A DNA stretch of 64,000 bases, from assembly GCA_963969495.1 (NCBI GenBank), contig OZ018330.1:50833973-50897972 (forward strand), written 5' to 3'. The notes beneath the pieces were generated by a model. The model was not told the DNA's origin. It saw only the letters and a list, made by a program, of their open reading frames with translations, and did no database searches. Of this stretch, positions 44,556-56,107 are shown piece after piece. The first letter of the stretch is position 1. Every line of letters begins with the position of its first letter. A program made the translations under genes and the position numbers. The DNA is from Ceratothoa steindachneri. Its lineage: Eukaryota; Arthropoda; Malacostraca; Isopoda; Cymothoidae.

Positions 44556-46372
44556 CATAAGGGGCGCAGCAATGTGCCTTCCTGGCCGCTGTGCTGACGG
44601 GACTCAGCGCCCCATCCGGCCCCAGCTTAGCCTCTTCTTTCAGACAGCCTGTATTTCTCCCCTGCTTCCACACTTCCCCTACAACTTTATCCATAACTTT
44701 CTCTGGTCAACCTCTATTTGTACAGGGTAGATGCCGAACTTCTTCTCAGCCAACTATCGTGGAGGGGGGAGGAGACAATGTTCCCTAACCCCTGAGCTCC
44801 AGTTTGGGATGGCGGGTTTTTAACAACCTGCTTAATCCCAACTCATACCTTTTGTTTCGCTCTTCATACTATCAATTTTATGCCGTGCCTAAGGTGGACC
44901 TGCCATGCTGAAGGGGTGTCAGGTCACGAGGCATGGCCTTGAATGGCGGCATCTGGCTCTGCCAGCCCCATACGCACCCCTTGCAGGGCGGGCTACTGCG
45001 AGGCTTGATGAGCATCTGCATCCTGTAGAAAAATTTCGCCCACCATGCCCAATGATGTAAACCCCCAAACAAAACTCTTCCCCTTTTCCCCTCACAATCA
45101 ACGGAGCCACCATGCCCAATGATGTAAAACCCCCAAACAAAACTCTTCCCCTTTTCCCCTCACAATCAACGGAGCCGCCTTTGGGCAGCTCCACAGAAAA
45201 AATGGAGGTTCCCCCCCCCCCCCTGTGCTCTCACAGGACCCTCCAAATCTCTCTAACTGGAGAGGAGGCTTACTCCTTCCCTTCACCTACGGGTGTAGGG
45301 GACTCCTCTCCACCCCCTTGTCTGGAGGTGCCTTCGGCACCTCCCTCTTTCCACCGGCAGTCCTCCCTTTAGTTTCCAAGGGGACTTCCAAGAAAGCCAG
45401 CAGGCAGCCCATAGCTGCCCGCTCCCCATTGAAGTGGCTCAGTAGGGCAAACTCCCTTAGGGGAGAGGGAAGTCAGGCTCCATCGTTCGGCTCCCTCAAA
45501 AGACCCGTTGCCTGGAATATTAAACCTAGTGGGGGTGAAAGCTTGTGCCTCTCAGGACAAGAGTCATGACACCGCTGCAAATAGGACCTGTGATGTCCTG
45601 GGGGGGGATGGCCAACTGGAAGTCCCCTCCCTATAGATAGACATAGTCCTTGAGGCAACCCAGGCTCAGACAGTAGGGCCTTCCATGGGAACGAATCTGG
45701 CCTCGGCACCAAGCACCGAACTTGAGTCCGCCCCTATGCAAGGTTCTCCTCAAATGGCTTGGGTTTCCAAGGCAGTAAAAGGAGGGGAGGGATCTCCTCC
45801 TCTGACCAGTGCCCCTGCAACTGCCAGGACCTTCTCCATCTCGGAGAAGGACCTTGCTGAGGCCGGTCCATCCGGCCTGGGGGCTCATGCCAGTGGTGGG
45901 AAGAAGCGGGTTCATTCCCTGCCCTCTTCGCCTAAAAACAAAAATAAGACCCGGGGCACCTCTCCATCCGTGGGGGCTGCAGGGACGGATGGGTCTGCTG
46001 CCACTTCAGTAAGCAACCAAGCCAAGATCGGCACATCCGGCCCTCTGCCCCCCCCCCTGGGTACGAAGCTCCTGACTAAGACCAAAAGTGCTAGTGCGCA
46101 GAGCAGAGCCTTGATTACATCGGGGCCCCTCATTCGGAGATTACCCGGCATTTTCGAGCCTGCTGGCTTCAAACGCTTCTTAGTTATTCGCTCCACTGAT
46201 GGCAGCATGATCCATCAGCGGAGAGCTTTAGCTAATGTGATTGGTAGAGAGCCAGGTACTCATTTCTCGGATGGGAGCCTTTTGCCGAATGCGTTGAATC
46301 CCTCCAAAGCATCCATGATTAGTGCCCTTCAGGCACTTGATGGCACGCCTGAGAGTGTGATGCCGCACTTTA
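44556..46372 (+). pseudogene. LINE-Z 5' UTR and truncated ORF1
   Basis: The plus strand starts with CATAAGGGGCGCAGCAATGT, the conserved LINE-Z 5' end, followed by a 5' UTR of about 650 bases. That UTR contains a 64-base tandem duplication (CACCATGCCCAATGATGTAA at 45041 and 45109). The ORF1 frame at 45685-46380 is open for more than 220 codons. It is rich in Ser/Pro/Gly/Lys, with a basic stretch (KKRVH, KNKNKTRG), then IRRLPGIFEPAGFKRFLVIR and MIHQRRALANVIGREPGTHF, corresponding to the ORF1 region at about 7.5 kb. The zinc knuckles would lie downstream but are removed by the junction with inverted CR1-A near 46371. It is the best-preserved N-terminal half of this family here. Confidence 0.65.
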
Positions 46373-48011
46373 CCAATTTGAAACACCCCCACATATCCCA
46401 ATCATTTTTAATTTATGAACTAGTCTCCTGTGTGGTACCTTATCAAATGCTTTACTAAAATCTAAGTAAATTATATCTACATTCTCTCCCTTATCTACTT
46501 GATCTGTTACAAACTCCAGAAAGTCTAGTAAGTTAGTCAAACATGATCTACCTGATCTAAACCCATGCTGAGCATCGCTGATTAACCCCTCCCTCTCTAG
46601 ATGTTGGCAAGTCCCTTTTTTAACTATTTTCTCAAGAATTTTACAGACTACAGGAGTTAGGCTAACCGGTCTAAAGTTATTTGGATCCTCTTTACTACCC
46701 TTCTTGAAAATGGGGACTACATTCGCTCTCTTCCAATCATCGGGTATTTCTCCATATTCCAATGACCTAGTATATAACTTCTCCAGAGCTATTGAGATAC
46801 TTTCTACCCCTTCTTTAAGTATCCTAGAATGAATATTATCAGGGCGGGAGGCCTTGGTATTATCTAAATCACCTATTAGTCCTTTTATCATCCTCCGATC
46901 CACACTAATGTTAGTAAACACCTCTTTTCCTGACCCATGAGTACTATACATAGGACTATTTAGTTTCTCCTTTGTAAATACTGATGCAAAATGATCATTT
47001 AGTACCTCAACTATTTCCTCATCAGTTTCTCTCACAACCCTTTCATATTTGATAGGTCTTATTTTAACTCTGCCAGACTTGTTATTAATTTTATAGTAAC
47101 TAAAAAACTTTCTAGGATCTTTGTTGCTATCCTGAGCTAATTTAATTTCTGACACCCTTTTGTTCTTCTATTATAATCTTATTTAACTCATTGCTAGCCA
47201 TTCTATAATCACTTAAATTTTGAATATTATTTTCTACCTGTAATTTTTTGTATGCCCTTTTCTTCTCTGATATTTTTCTAGCTATCTCCTGATTCCACCA
47301 TAATGGTTTCCTACTTTTGTTCCTAATGGCCTTCATTGGGATACATTGTTCTTGGACTACATTTATTATATGCTTGAAAGTATCCCACATCCCATAAGCA
47401 TTTTTACCTCTGAATTCTATATCCCAGTCTACCAAATTTAGCAAGCTTCGAAGTTTTACATAATCTCCCTTATGAAAATTTGGAACTTTTTCAGCATTCT
47501 CAGTTATTTTACCCTTCTCAATTCCCAAGTTAAAACAAACTATCTGATGGTCACTATTTCCCAATGCTTCCCCAACGGTCAATTCTTGAACTAAATGATC
47601 ACTGTTAGAAAGTACTAAATCTAATATATTGTCCCCCCTCGTTGGCTCATTAACAAATTGATTCAAAAAATTATCCTCAAAGCATTCTATGAACCTGCCA
47701 CTTGTTCTATCCCTACCTATCATATTTTCCCAGTCCACAGAGTTTAAGTTGAAGTCCCCAATAATAACTGCATCTGTTTCACATCCCTTACTTATTTCCC
47801 TTATCATTAGTTCATCCATATCATCAGTCTGCCCAGGTGGCCTGTAAAAAGCTCCCAAATGCACCATTCTATTTTTACTGAACCTAATATCTATCCAAAG
47901 TGACTCAACTCCATCCTGCTTTATTGAAGTATTTAAACTTGAAACAATGTTGTTTTTTATAAAGATAATTATTCCTCCACCAATCCTACCTGTCCTTTGA
48001 CTAATGTACAT
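46371..48011 (-). pseudogene. CR1-A ORF2 fragment (endonuclease and partial RT)
   Basis: The open reading at 48011-47142 covers most of the endonuclease: RTGRIGGGIIIFIKNN, AFYRPPGQTDD, VIIGDFNLNSVDWENMIG and LGNSDHQIV. After a 1-base shift, 47155-46371 covers the RT start: GSKEDPNNFRPVSLTPVVCK, AQHGFRSGRSCLTNLLDF and IIYLDFSKAFDKVPHRRL, the last with the first catalytic Asp. The FADD active site is beyond the truncation. The endonuclease catalytic residues are intact here, unlike in the 57.7 kb copy. Confidence 0.85.
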
Positions 48012-48299
48012 ATTATAGCCCTGTAAATCAAATTCACTTATAGTGTCACTAAATTCTATTTCATTAACCCATGATTCAGTAACGCATAATATATCTATAT
48101 CCTCATTGCTAATATAACTAAATAGCTCATCCTTTTTGTTTCTAAGACTACGAGCATTTGTATAAACAATTTAACCCCCCTATCCCTGAAGCACCTCTTG
48201 AAACTTGAATGACCTCACCTCTATTGCCTTGGAACCTATTTCTGTTATCTGCCAAGTCCATTCTACTTTCAGTACTATGATGTCCTCTCATAATTCCCT

Positions 48300-50241
48300 G
48301 ACCACTATTAGTATCTAGTTTCCCGCCCGCAAAGACCTAATAACACATCTACCCCCCTCCTACTCAAATGCAGTCCATCCATTGCATACATTTCTTTCAT
48401 TCCAACAAACCTATCTCACACATCCACAAACATGACAGCTTCCATCTCACACATCCTCCTCACATAATCATTCAGCCCAATTGCACGAGACATCCACTCT
48501 ACCCCAACATCCATTCTTGGAAGCACACCTGTCACAACACCTTTCATTCTACTTTCTTTCACCTTTTCAATCAACCTCTTGTACCTCTCACGTAACTCAC
48601 ATGCACCCACTTTCTTCACATCATTCACTCCTACATGTGTAATCACAACCGCATCCCTTGCACAGCCAGACACCAGCTCCTCATACCTATCAGACAGATC
48701 TCTCACTCTGTGGTGGAGCGAATGTGAGTGTGTGTAAAAGGGCCATTCTCCCACCCCTTTTCTCAGTACCCTATCCCTTCCTCTGTAAAAATGTGTGAGG
48801 GTCTGAATGGGAATGGGTTTGTTGTTTTTTGTTTATTTCATGTATAAAAATGATTATAATGTTTTTTTTCTTTCCTTCCAGGCGCCATATTCTGGAAAGA
48901 TAGGACTTAGTTTCGTATATCCTTATATTACAAACAAAGCGTTATATCCTGGAAAGCTATATATTATTATTGTTAATAAATAAAGGCCAATAGTATAGCT
49001 TAATGAAGTGGACTTATAATAGCCATGCAAGCTTTTTAAGGTCATTATCTTCCATCAAGCGCAGAGGCGCCACACTTGTAAGTCCTAGGCATTTTGCTCG
49101 CTCGAGTGGCAGGTGGCTGGACATCTCTCCATCCTCTTTGTATAAAGTGAGGCCTTGTTTGTTGTTTATATATTGACTGTTGTAGTCAGGATTTTTTTGG
49201 TTGTTTGATTTTTTATGTTTATTAGGATAGATTAAATAGTATTCATATATATAGGATTTTCTTTTTGTATTTTTTGGTGAAAAGTAAGATCTCCAATATA
49301 ATCACCCCTCTCTATTGTAGATATTTTGTGCATATTTATCCATATTTTTTGTAAATATTGTATTTTTTGTTAGTAAAGGGCTGTACATACAATCCGTTTC
49401 CTTCTCCCTCGATTTCTCACGTCCGGACAGTGTAGGAAGCGGGTTGGATCGATTATCGAGTGGGATTAGAGATATATTTTCGGCCCGCTACAACTCCAGC
49501 ACCCGGCAAACACACCCTCAAACCATTCAATCTACTTGCATTCAACTTCCTATCTAAATATCTAACTCACGAATCACCCATCACAAGCACTTCAGTCAGA
49601 CCCCTATTCCTAACCCCCACAGACCTAACTCCATCCTCACTCCTATTCTCATTCAAACTACCAGTCACTCGAACTCCACCCCCACCCCCATCAGTCATAT
49701 CACTTCCAGTTACTTCCTCTCTTAGGGCACTGAATCTATTAGTCAAGCTAATAGGTTCTGTGTCCCTCTGACTCACACACCTATTCTCCCTCTGGCTAAC
49801 AACCTCAACAGAGGCAACCCTATTCTCACAAAGAACAGGAGAAGCCTCCCTAGCTGCATGTTTCCTAACCACTCTCCACTGTCCCCCATCCTCACTAGGC
49901 CTATTTCTAACTAATCTAAGGGGGCTAACTTCACTATCACTAGAACTATCATATCCTACCTCCTCCACCGGCCCTCTACCTTCACCTGAAACATCTAACT
50001 AGCCTACCTCACCACCTAACCTATTCCCAAATCTAGGCCTAACACTAAGTTCCCTCCTGAGCTCAGCAACTAACCCCTCCAGCCTACATATCCTGTCTAA
50101 ATCCTGCCTTCTCATCCCCTCTAAATCTACAATGCATTCACGCAGCCCACATACAACACATGTATACCCCTCACCTAATACACCACAACCAATGCATACA
50201 TTCCGACACTCATGCTCACTTTCATCCCCAAACTCCATCAC
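48300..50241 (-). pseudogene. CR1-A ORF1 (esterase type), broken by stop and LTR
   Basis: Same protein as 56522-57682 in inverse orientation. The N-terminal Cys-rich region ends at a CAG-to-TAG stop near 49999. The frame then resumes (49968-49567) through VLVMGDS, the esterase Ser motif. After the LTR it continues (48712-48416) with VVITHVGVNDVKK. The DGLHLS end lies at about 48380-48360. The protein cannot be made. Confidence 0.85.
48709..49492 (+). mobile_element. Solo LTR with ACTC target duplication
   Basis: Begins TGTGGTGGAGCG and ends GCCCGCTACA (TG...CA), flanked by exact ACTC at 48705-48708 and 49493-49496. Removing the LTR and one ACTC restores CR1-A ORF1 exactly as in the intact copy (GAGV|RDLSD). 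It contains TATAAAGTGAGG near 49140 and an AATAAATAAAGG stretch near 48977. The 4-bp duplication and TG/CA ends fit a Gypsy-type LTR retrotransposon. No internal coding region remains. Confidence 0.85.
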
Positions 50242-50395
50242 TTATTCAAACAAAGAAAGAACTTAAGTAGCAATAAGAAAAAAAAAGAAGAGCAACTTAG
50301 CTTTCGCTGATTGTGGTGAGAAAAAAACAAAAAACAAACAAACTATAGAAAAATCTGAAAAATAGATCAACAGACTGAGAGCTCTATGAAACACG

Positions 50396-51725
50396 TTACT
50401 TAAATAAGTTGTTAGCTTGGGCTCAGAAGTGGCAGATGACTTTTAACCTTAATAAATGCAAAGTTATTAACATGGGGAGAGATAATAGGGAATTTAGCTA
50501 TGAGATGGATGGGCATTGGCTTAATTCAGTTGAAGATGAGAAGAACTTAGGAGTAGTAGTAGATAGGTCACTGAAATTTTCAAAGCAGTGTATTGAGGCA
50601 AAAAATAGAGCAAATAGGGTGCTAGGTTACATTAAAAGAAATGTTAGCTACAAGAGTAAGGAGGTCATCCTTAAACTATACAATTCTTATGTCAGGCCAC
50701 ATTTAGAGTACTGTATACAGGCATGTCACCACATTTTAGACATGATATAAACTTATTAGAGTCAGTACAAAGGAGGGCAATAAAAATAATACCATCACTG
50801 AAGCACCTTGAATATGAAGATAGACTGAGGGTATTAAATATGTTTTCATTTGAAAGAAGGTGTGTGAGGGGAGATATGATTGAGCTTTTTAAGGTAAATA
50901 TGTAGATTAGCGGCCCGGCCGAAAAAAATTTGTGTGTAAATATTATCGTTCACTCGTATCGGAATATTCATGCGCGTTTGAGTCCTTTTCGAATTATTAT
51001 TCTATAAACAATTAGGGTTATATACTGGGGGGCTGTGCCCCCCAGACCCCCCCAATTTAATGAAACTCAGGATCATCGTAGTGTAGTATCCCCATTGTGT
51101 TTACCCCCACACGAGCCGTCAACTTAAATGTACTCCAAAAACGTGAAACATTTTGGAACACGGACGAAATAGTACATCCCATCGTTCGCGCCGATAATCT
51201 ACATATTTACCCTTTTTAAAATCTTTTCTGGGATGGATAAATTGGATTTCAGCAAGTTATTTGAGTTAGAAGGTAGTAATAGAACTAGAGGCCACCCCTT
51301 ATAGATTAAAAAACACAAGTGCAGGCTGGATGTTAGAAATTTTTTTTTCATTAACAGAGTGGTGGATTATTGGAATAGTTTGCCACCTGAGACTGTAGAC
51401 AGCCCAAACTTGAATGTTTTCAAGCGCAGATTGGATGATTATATGGGAATGGAGGGTTAATTTCTTACTTTTTGGTATGTGGATATGTTTCTTGACTCAT
51501 TCCTGTGGATGCAGTTTCTTTTTATTGTATATTTTGGGGGACTTTGATTTTGTTTTTGACAGACTCCTATGGAGGCTTTAAATTATATATTGTAGATGCC
51601 TGGTTGGATATTCCTATGGATTGTTAAATTGTATATTGTAGATGCATTATGTAGGTGGGATTTGATGGATATGGATGACCTTTGATAGGCCCTTGTGGCT
51701 TTTGTCATCCGTGAAATTATGTTAT
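50396..51725 (+). pseudogene. CR1-B 3' fragment (late RT, 3' UTR, tail)
   Basis: The plus strand starts at LNKLLAWAQKWQMTFNLNKC, just after the RT active site. It runs through GYIKRNVSYKSKEVILKLYN and DMIELFK, is interrupted by a 319-bp MITE, then resumes at GMDKLDFSKLFELEGSNRTR and reaches the stop after RRLDDYMGMEG (51460). The 3' UTR ends with GGCCCTTGTGGCTTTTGTCA and ATGTT repeats (51725). Residues such as RDNREFSYEMDG and VVVDRSLKF are those of CR1-B (61-64 kb), not CR1-A. Confidence 0.85.
50893..51211. mobile_element. Unclassified 319-bp MITE with 8-bp target duplication
   Basis: The left end GGTAAATATGTAGATTAGCG and the reverse complement of the right end GGTAAATATGTAGATTATCG match over 17 bases without error and continue after one mismatch. 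Exact 8-bp repeats CTTTTTAA flank it (50885-50892, 51212-51219). Removing it plus one repeat restores the CR1-B frame. The interior has a GGGGGGC-TGT-GCCCCCC hairpin and no ORF. The termini do not look like the usual CAG/TAG of hAT; Merlin, MULE or P-like superfamilies are possible. Confidence 0.88.
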
Positions 51726-51731
51726 GTTACA

Positions 51732-52284
51732 CCTAAGTCCTTCTCATCCTCAACTGAATTCAGCAAATGCCCATCCATTTCATAGCTAAATTCCCTATTA
51801 TCCCTTCCCATGTTAAGAACTTTCCATTTCTTAAGGTTAAAAGTCATTTGCCCTTCTGAGCCCAAGCTAATAACTTATTTAAGTCACTATTATATTGTGG
51901 GGGACTTTGATTTTGTCTTCCCCTGGTGATGGTGCTTTTTGTGGGTGGGTTTTGACGGAGGCGGATGACCTTTGATAGGCCCTTGTGGCTTTTGTCATCC
52001 GTGTAATTATGTTATGTTGTTATGTTATGTTAAAGCTACGCTCAACTTCTTGACTACAGCTGCCAATTTAGTGTCATCAGCAAAAATTGACACTTTGCTA
52101 TTTACAGCCTAGCCAAGATCATTTATATAAACTATGAATAATATAGGGCCTAGAACGGATATGTGAGGTATGACACTGATAATGCCCCTCCACTGTGACC
52201 TCAACTCTCTGTTTCCTGTCTTTCAGCTATCCAATTCAAAACTTTACCATATCCTATGCATCTTTAATTTGTGAACTAGTCTCG
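51732..52284 (-). pseudogene. CR1-B RT fragment, inverted
   Basis: Minus-strand CR1-B RT. From about 52280 it covers the KLKM..RIC region, passes an active-site region with KVSIFADDTKLAA-like coding near 52105-52070, and resumes after the mini-CR1 insert (52032-51889) at DLNKLLAWAQK to VEDEKDLGV near 51735. Single-base changes break the frame. Confidence 0.75.
51889..52032 (+). mobile_element. Mini-CR1 unit, copy 2
   Basis: Starts TATTATATTGTGGGGGACTT and ends CATCCGTGTAATTATGTTAT followed by ATGTT repeats. It is inserted within the inverted CR1-B RT sequence, whose halves are collinear on both sides, so the boundaries are well defined. Confidence 0.85.
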
Positions 52285-52299
52285 GTAATTGTTATAATG

Positions 52300-55200
52300 T
52301 ACTGATTGATTGATTGATTTAATCTGTTTTATAGGTGCTGAAACCCTATAAGGATTATTGACACCGTGAAATTACAGTCAAGATAGTCACCACCACCTCT
52401 TCAGTCTAGGGACTCCACTCCTAGACACTCAAGAATAAAGAGAAAGGTGGAGTCTGTTAGTATGAGAAGATAAGCTAAACTAGACGGTGCCAACAGTTAC
52501 CCAATTATGTATACAAATACTCATATCTATATATGTACATAAATGGATATACAACCTGAAAAAAAAAAATAAATAAAAAAAATAAATAAATAAATAAATA
52601 AAATCAAATAAATTAAATGTGTCTATATAATGATGTATCTCTTAGAAACTTTAGTACTAGTTCAAATGGGACTGAGGAATTTAGGACAGTAGCATATGAA
52701 AATCTTAAGTTGTTTTCCAAGCAGAAATTTAATAAGGGTTTACGACTTAAAGCATATTCAGGGCATTGAGTTATAGCATGTTCTGGGGTAAGTTGTGTAT
52801 TGCATTTTCCACAAAAGTGGAAAAGTGATGGATCAAAGAAGTAGCCATGGGATAGTCTACTGCAACCTAATCTTAGTCTAGTTAGTACGATACTGTCACG
52901 ACATGACATTCTATAAGGTCTGTTATTGTTTAAATTAGGAATTATTTGCGGGAGAATGCCAATATTTTGGGACCATTCATTTTGCCAGAGGTTGAAGACT
53001 GAGGGCTGCAGCATGCCTATCATTTCTGATACTGAGAACCCCAGGTGTGTCGTATTAGCATTGTGTATTGCTGCTTTAGCTGCTGTGTCAACCACTTCAT
53101 TATCTTTTATACCTGCATGACTAGGAACCCATAAAAAAACAGCTTCCAGGTTGATTTTATGTATATAGTTAATTATACGGTGGGTTAAGTAGTGACTTTT
53201 TTGTTCTTTCACAGCTAGCAAACCTGATAGGGAGTCTGAAACTATGAGTAGTTTACAGTTGTCTAGTTTTTTATTTATGTACTTGAGTGAACTCAATATT
53301 GCATATAACTCAGCAGTAAATATAGAGCAGTGATGGGGCAGTTTGAAGGTCTTTATGGTTTCCCTCCAGATAAAAGCACATGCTACTCCTTCATTACTTT
53401 TGGAACCATCTGTGAAAGTTACATTAAAACCTGAGGATTTATATAACTCAATTAATTCTAAGGACAATGTTTGGTAAATACATGAAGGAGTGTTGTTCTT
53501 AGGGTATGCAGTTAATGAGAGGTTAAAGTGAACTTTAGTTAGTGTTATATAGCAGTTAGATATTTTTATGGTGTTTAAATCAATGGGGTCATATCCTAAG
53601 TTCATTATATATTTTTTAATCCAACCACAAAAAGGTTTTGGATGAGGCCGAAGGTCATAGAAATTATACCAAAAGAATTGTAAAATACATATACGTGTGG
53701 GGTGATTTGCAATACTGAGTACTTTAATACCATATCTTAGCCCTAGCAATATCCTACGAAATTTAAGAGGCATTATATTAGCTTCTGCCTCTAAAAAATC
53801 AACTCTGGTACAATTTAATGCACCTATAGCTAGTCTAATACACTTAAATTGTATTCTATCAAGTTTTAATAGGTTGCTTTCTGATAATGTATGGTATAGG
53901 AAAGAGCCATAGTCTATTTTACTTCTAACAAGGGATTTATATATATGTAATAGATGCATTCTATTTGATCCCCAGTTTGTATTTGCAAGATATTTTAGGA
54001 GCAAAATGCTAGATATACATTTCTCTATTAATGACGTAATATGAGCTGTCCAAGTTAGTCCCTGATCTAATACCATGCCCAAGTATTTATGAGTTTGCAT
54101 GTAATTAATAGGGTAATTTAATATTATCAGTTCTGGCAAGTTATGTTTCCTAGGGCGTTTTGTAAAAATTATACACTTAGTTTTAGTAGGAGAAAAGGTG
54201 GTGCCCCATTTTTGTGACCAGTCAGATATAGAATCCATGATTTTTTGCATCTGGTTATGCATTTGATCCAAGTTTTCACCAGATAGCCACACTGCAATAT
54301 CATCAGCATACAAGGCATGGTTTATGTCTAAATTTTTGAATAAATCATTTAACATGATTGAAAATAGGAGTGGACTTATAACGCTGCCCTGTGGTAAGCC
54401 GATTTGTACAGCAAATTTTTCTGAAGGGAGATTAGCTATAGAAACTCTTATAATTCTAGAGGAAATGAAATTTTTAATAAAGTTGGGGAGGTGGCCACGT
54501 AAACCCATCTTGTATAGTTTTTTATAAAGACCATGGTGCCAAATGGTATCATATGCTTTTTCAATGTCCAGAAAGATTGCCATTACATATTTATTGCAGA
54601 GGAACGCTTCCCTTATGTCACATTCTAAGCGTACCAAACTATCCATAGTTGAGAAGTGCTTTCTGAATCCACTTTGGTAGTATGATAAGTACTTTTTTTC
54701 ATTAAGGTATTTCTGTAATCTAATGGTCAATATTCTCTCTAATGTCTTGCATAAGCAGCTTGTCAAGGCTATAGGGCGGTAAGAAGATGGTTCCTGACTT
54801 GGTTTCCCTGGCTTTAAAATAGGGATGAGTAAACTCTCTTTCCATGTATCTGGATAGGTATTATTTAGAAATAGGTGATTGTAGAAATTTAAGAGATTAT
54901 GTTTATTTAGGTTACTAAGATTTGCTAGGAAGGGATATATTATGTCATCCATGCCAGGAGAGCTTGGTTTGTTTTGGGGAATAGCTTTTTCTAATTCATA
55001 TAATGTAATTGGGCAGTTATATTCCTCATTGTTAGATACCCCAAATGAAATTTCATTAAATTCAGCCTCCACCATAGTGTATACAAAGGGTTCTATGTAG
55101 GAGTGAATACTGCTAATAGTAGCAAAGTGGCCAGCTAATATTTGGGCAGTCACAAATGGGTCAGAAGTAAAGTTACTGCCAGATTTTAATGTGACGAGTG

Positions 55201-56107
55201 GATGGGGTTTATGTCCTTTTGTAAGTCTCCCTATCTTATCCCAAATTTCTGCTGTATGAGTGTTATGATTAATAGTTTGTACGAACCTTCTCCAAGAGAG
55301 ACGTTTCGATAATCTAATTACCCTTCTGGCTAAGGCTTTAGCTTTATGATATAACAGTAAAGACTCTGGATTCATGTACTTCTTAAATAGTTTATAGGCT
55401 TTTTTTTTAACTTTTATTGCATAGGCACAACTATCATTCCACCAGGGATTGTTATATTTAGGGAATATTCTTCTGTATGACTTTGGTATGGTTTTGGCTG
55501 CACATTTGGTGATAGCAGAGGTTACTAGAAGGCAAGCATCATTTGCATTAAGTGAAATATTGACTTTTGGAATTTGTAGCTCTTGATGAAATTTTTTTAA
55601 ATTACCTTTATATAGCCATTTGGGCCTGGTATTATACTTCATTTCATACATCGTTTCCATAATTATGGGGAAGTGGTCACTATCATAAAGATCTGGTAGT
55701 ACTTTGCACTCTAAGTTTAGTTTTAAAGAATGGGAGCATAGAGATATATCTATATGAGAAAAGTGTCCTCTAAATTCATTGCAATAGGTTGGGGCCTTTG
55801 AGTTTAGGATGTATAAATTTGCTTCTTCAATAAAATCTGTTATTTTATTTCCTCTAGGACAGCATTCTGATGAGCCCCACAGGTAGTGATGTCCATTCAA
55901 ATCTCCAGATATTAATACTGGTGGAGGAAGTTGGTTATAAAGATTCATTAAGTCTTGTGTAGTTAAAGGAAATCTTGGAGGTATATAGATTGAACAAATT
56001 GTGAATTTTAAAGATGGTAAATTAATTCTAGCTGCTATAGCTTCCAGATCAGAGGTGATATTTAAAGTTACAAATGGTACCCAGGAGGCTATGGCAAGTA
56101 GAACTCC
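52300..56107 (-). mobile_element. I-like LINE, 5'-truncated, with (ATCA)n tail
   Basis: The minus-strand element starts within its endonuclease near 56107. After the ORF stop (52613) it has a 3' UTR of about 310 bases that ends in ATCAATCAATCAATC repeats (52320-52303). Upstream it directly abuts the (ATGTT)n tail of a CR1 3' end (56108-56335). Confidence 0.85.

Larger units (their letters stand above)
46371..50395 (-). mobile_element. CR1-A, inverted copy, 3'-truncated, with solo LTR inside
   Basis: Minus-strand CR1-A from its 5' UTR (50395) through ORF1 and ORF2 to a break inside the RT (after KMIGICGGVSNW). ORF1 (50241-48300) has a CAG-to-TAG stop and carries a 784-bp LTR. ORF2 has a 2-base deletion near 48170 just before the NARS motif and a 1-base insertion near 47165. 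Otherwise it is nearly identical to the intact copy at 56.4-60.8 kb and retains GDFN. Its left end abuts LINE-Z ORF1 with microhomology CCAATTTG. Its right end abuts a plus-strand CR1-B fragment. Confidence 0.9.

Noticed and set aside
46371..51725. Simple twin-priming explanation for the inverted/direct CR1 pair
   Set aside because: The geometry fits, but the halves carry residues of different subfamilies (A on the left, B on the right).
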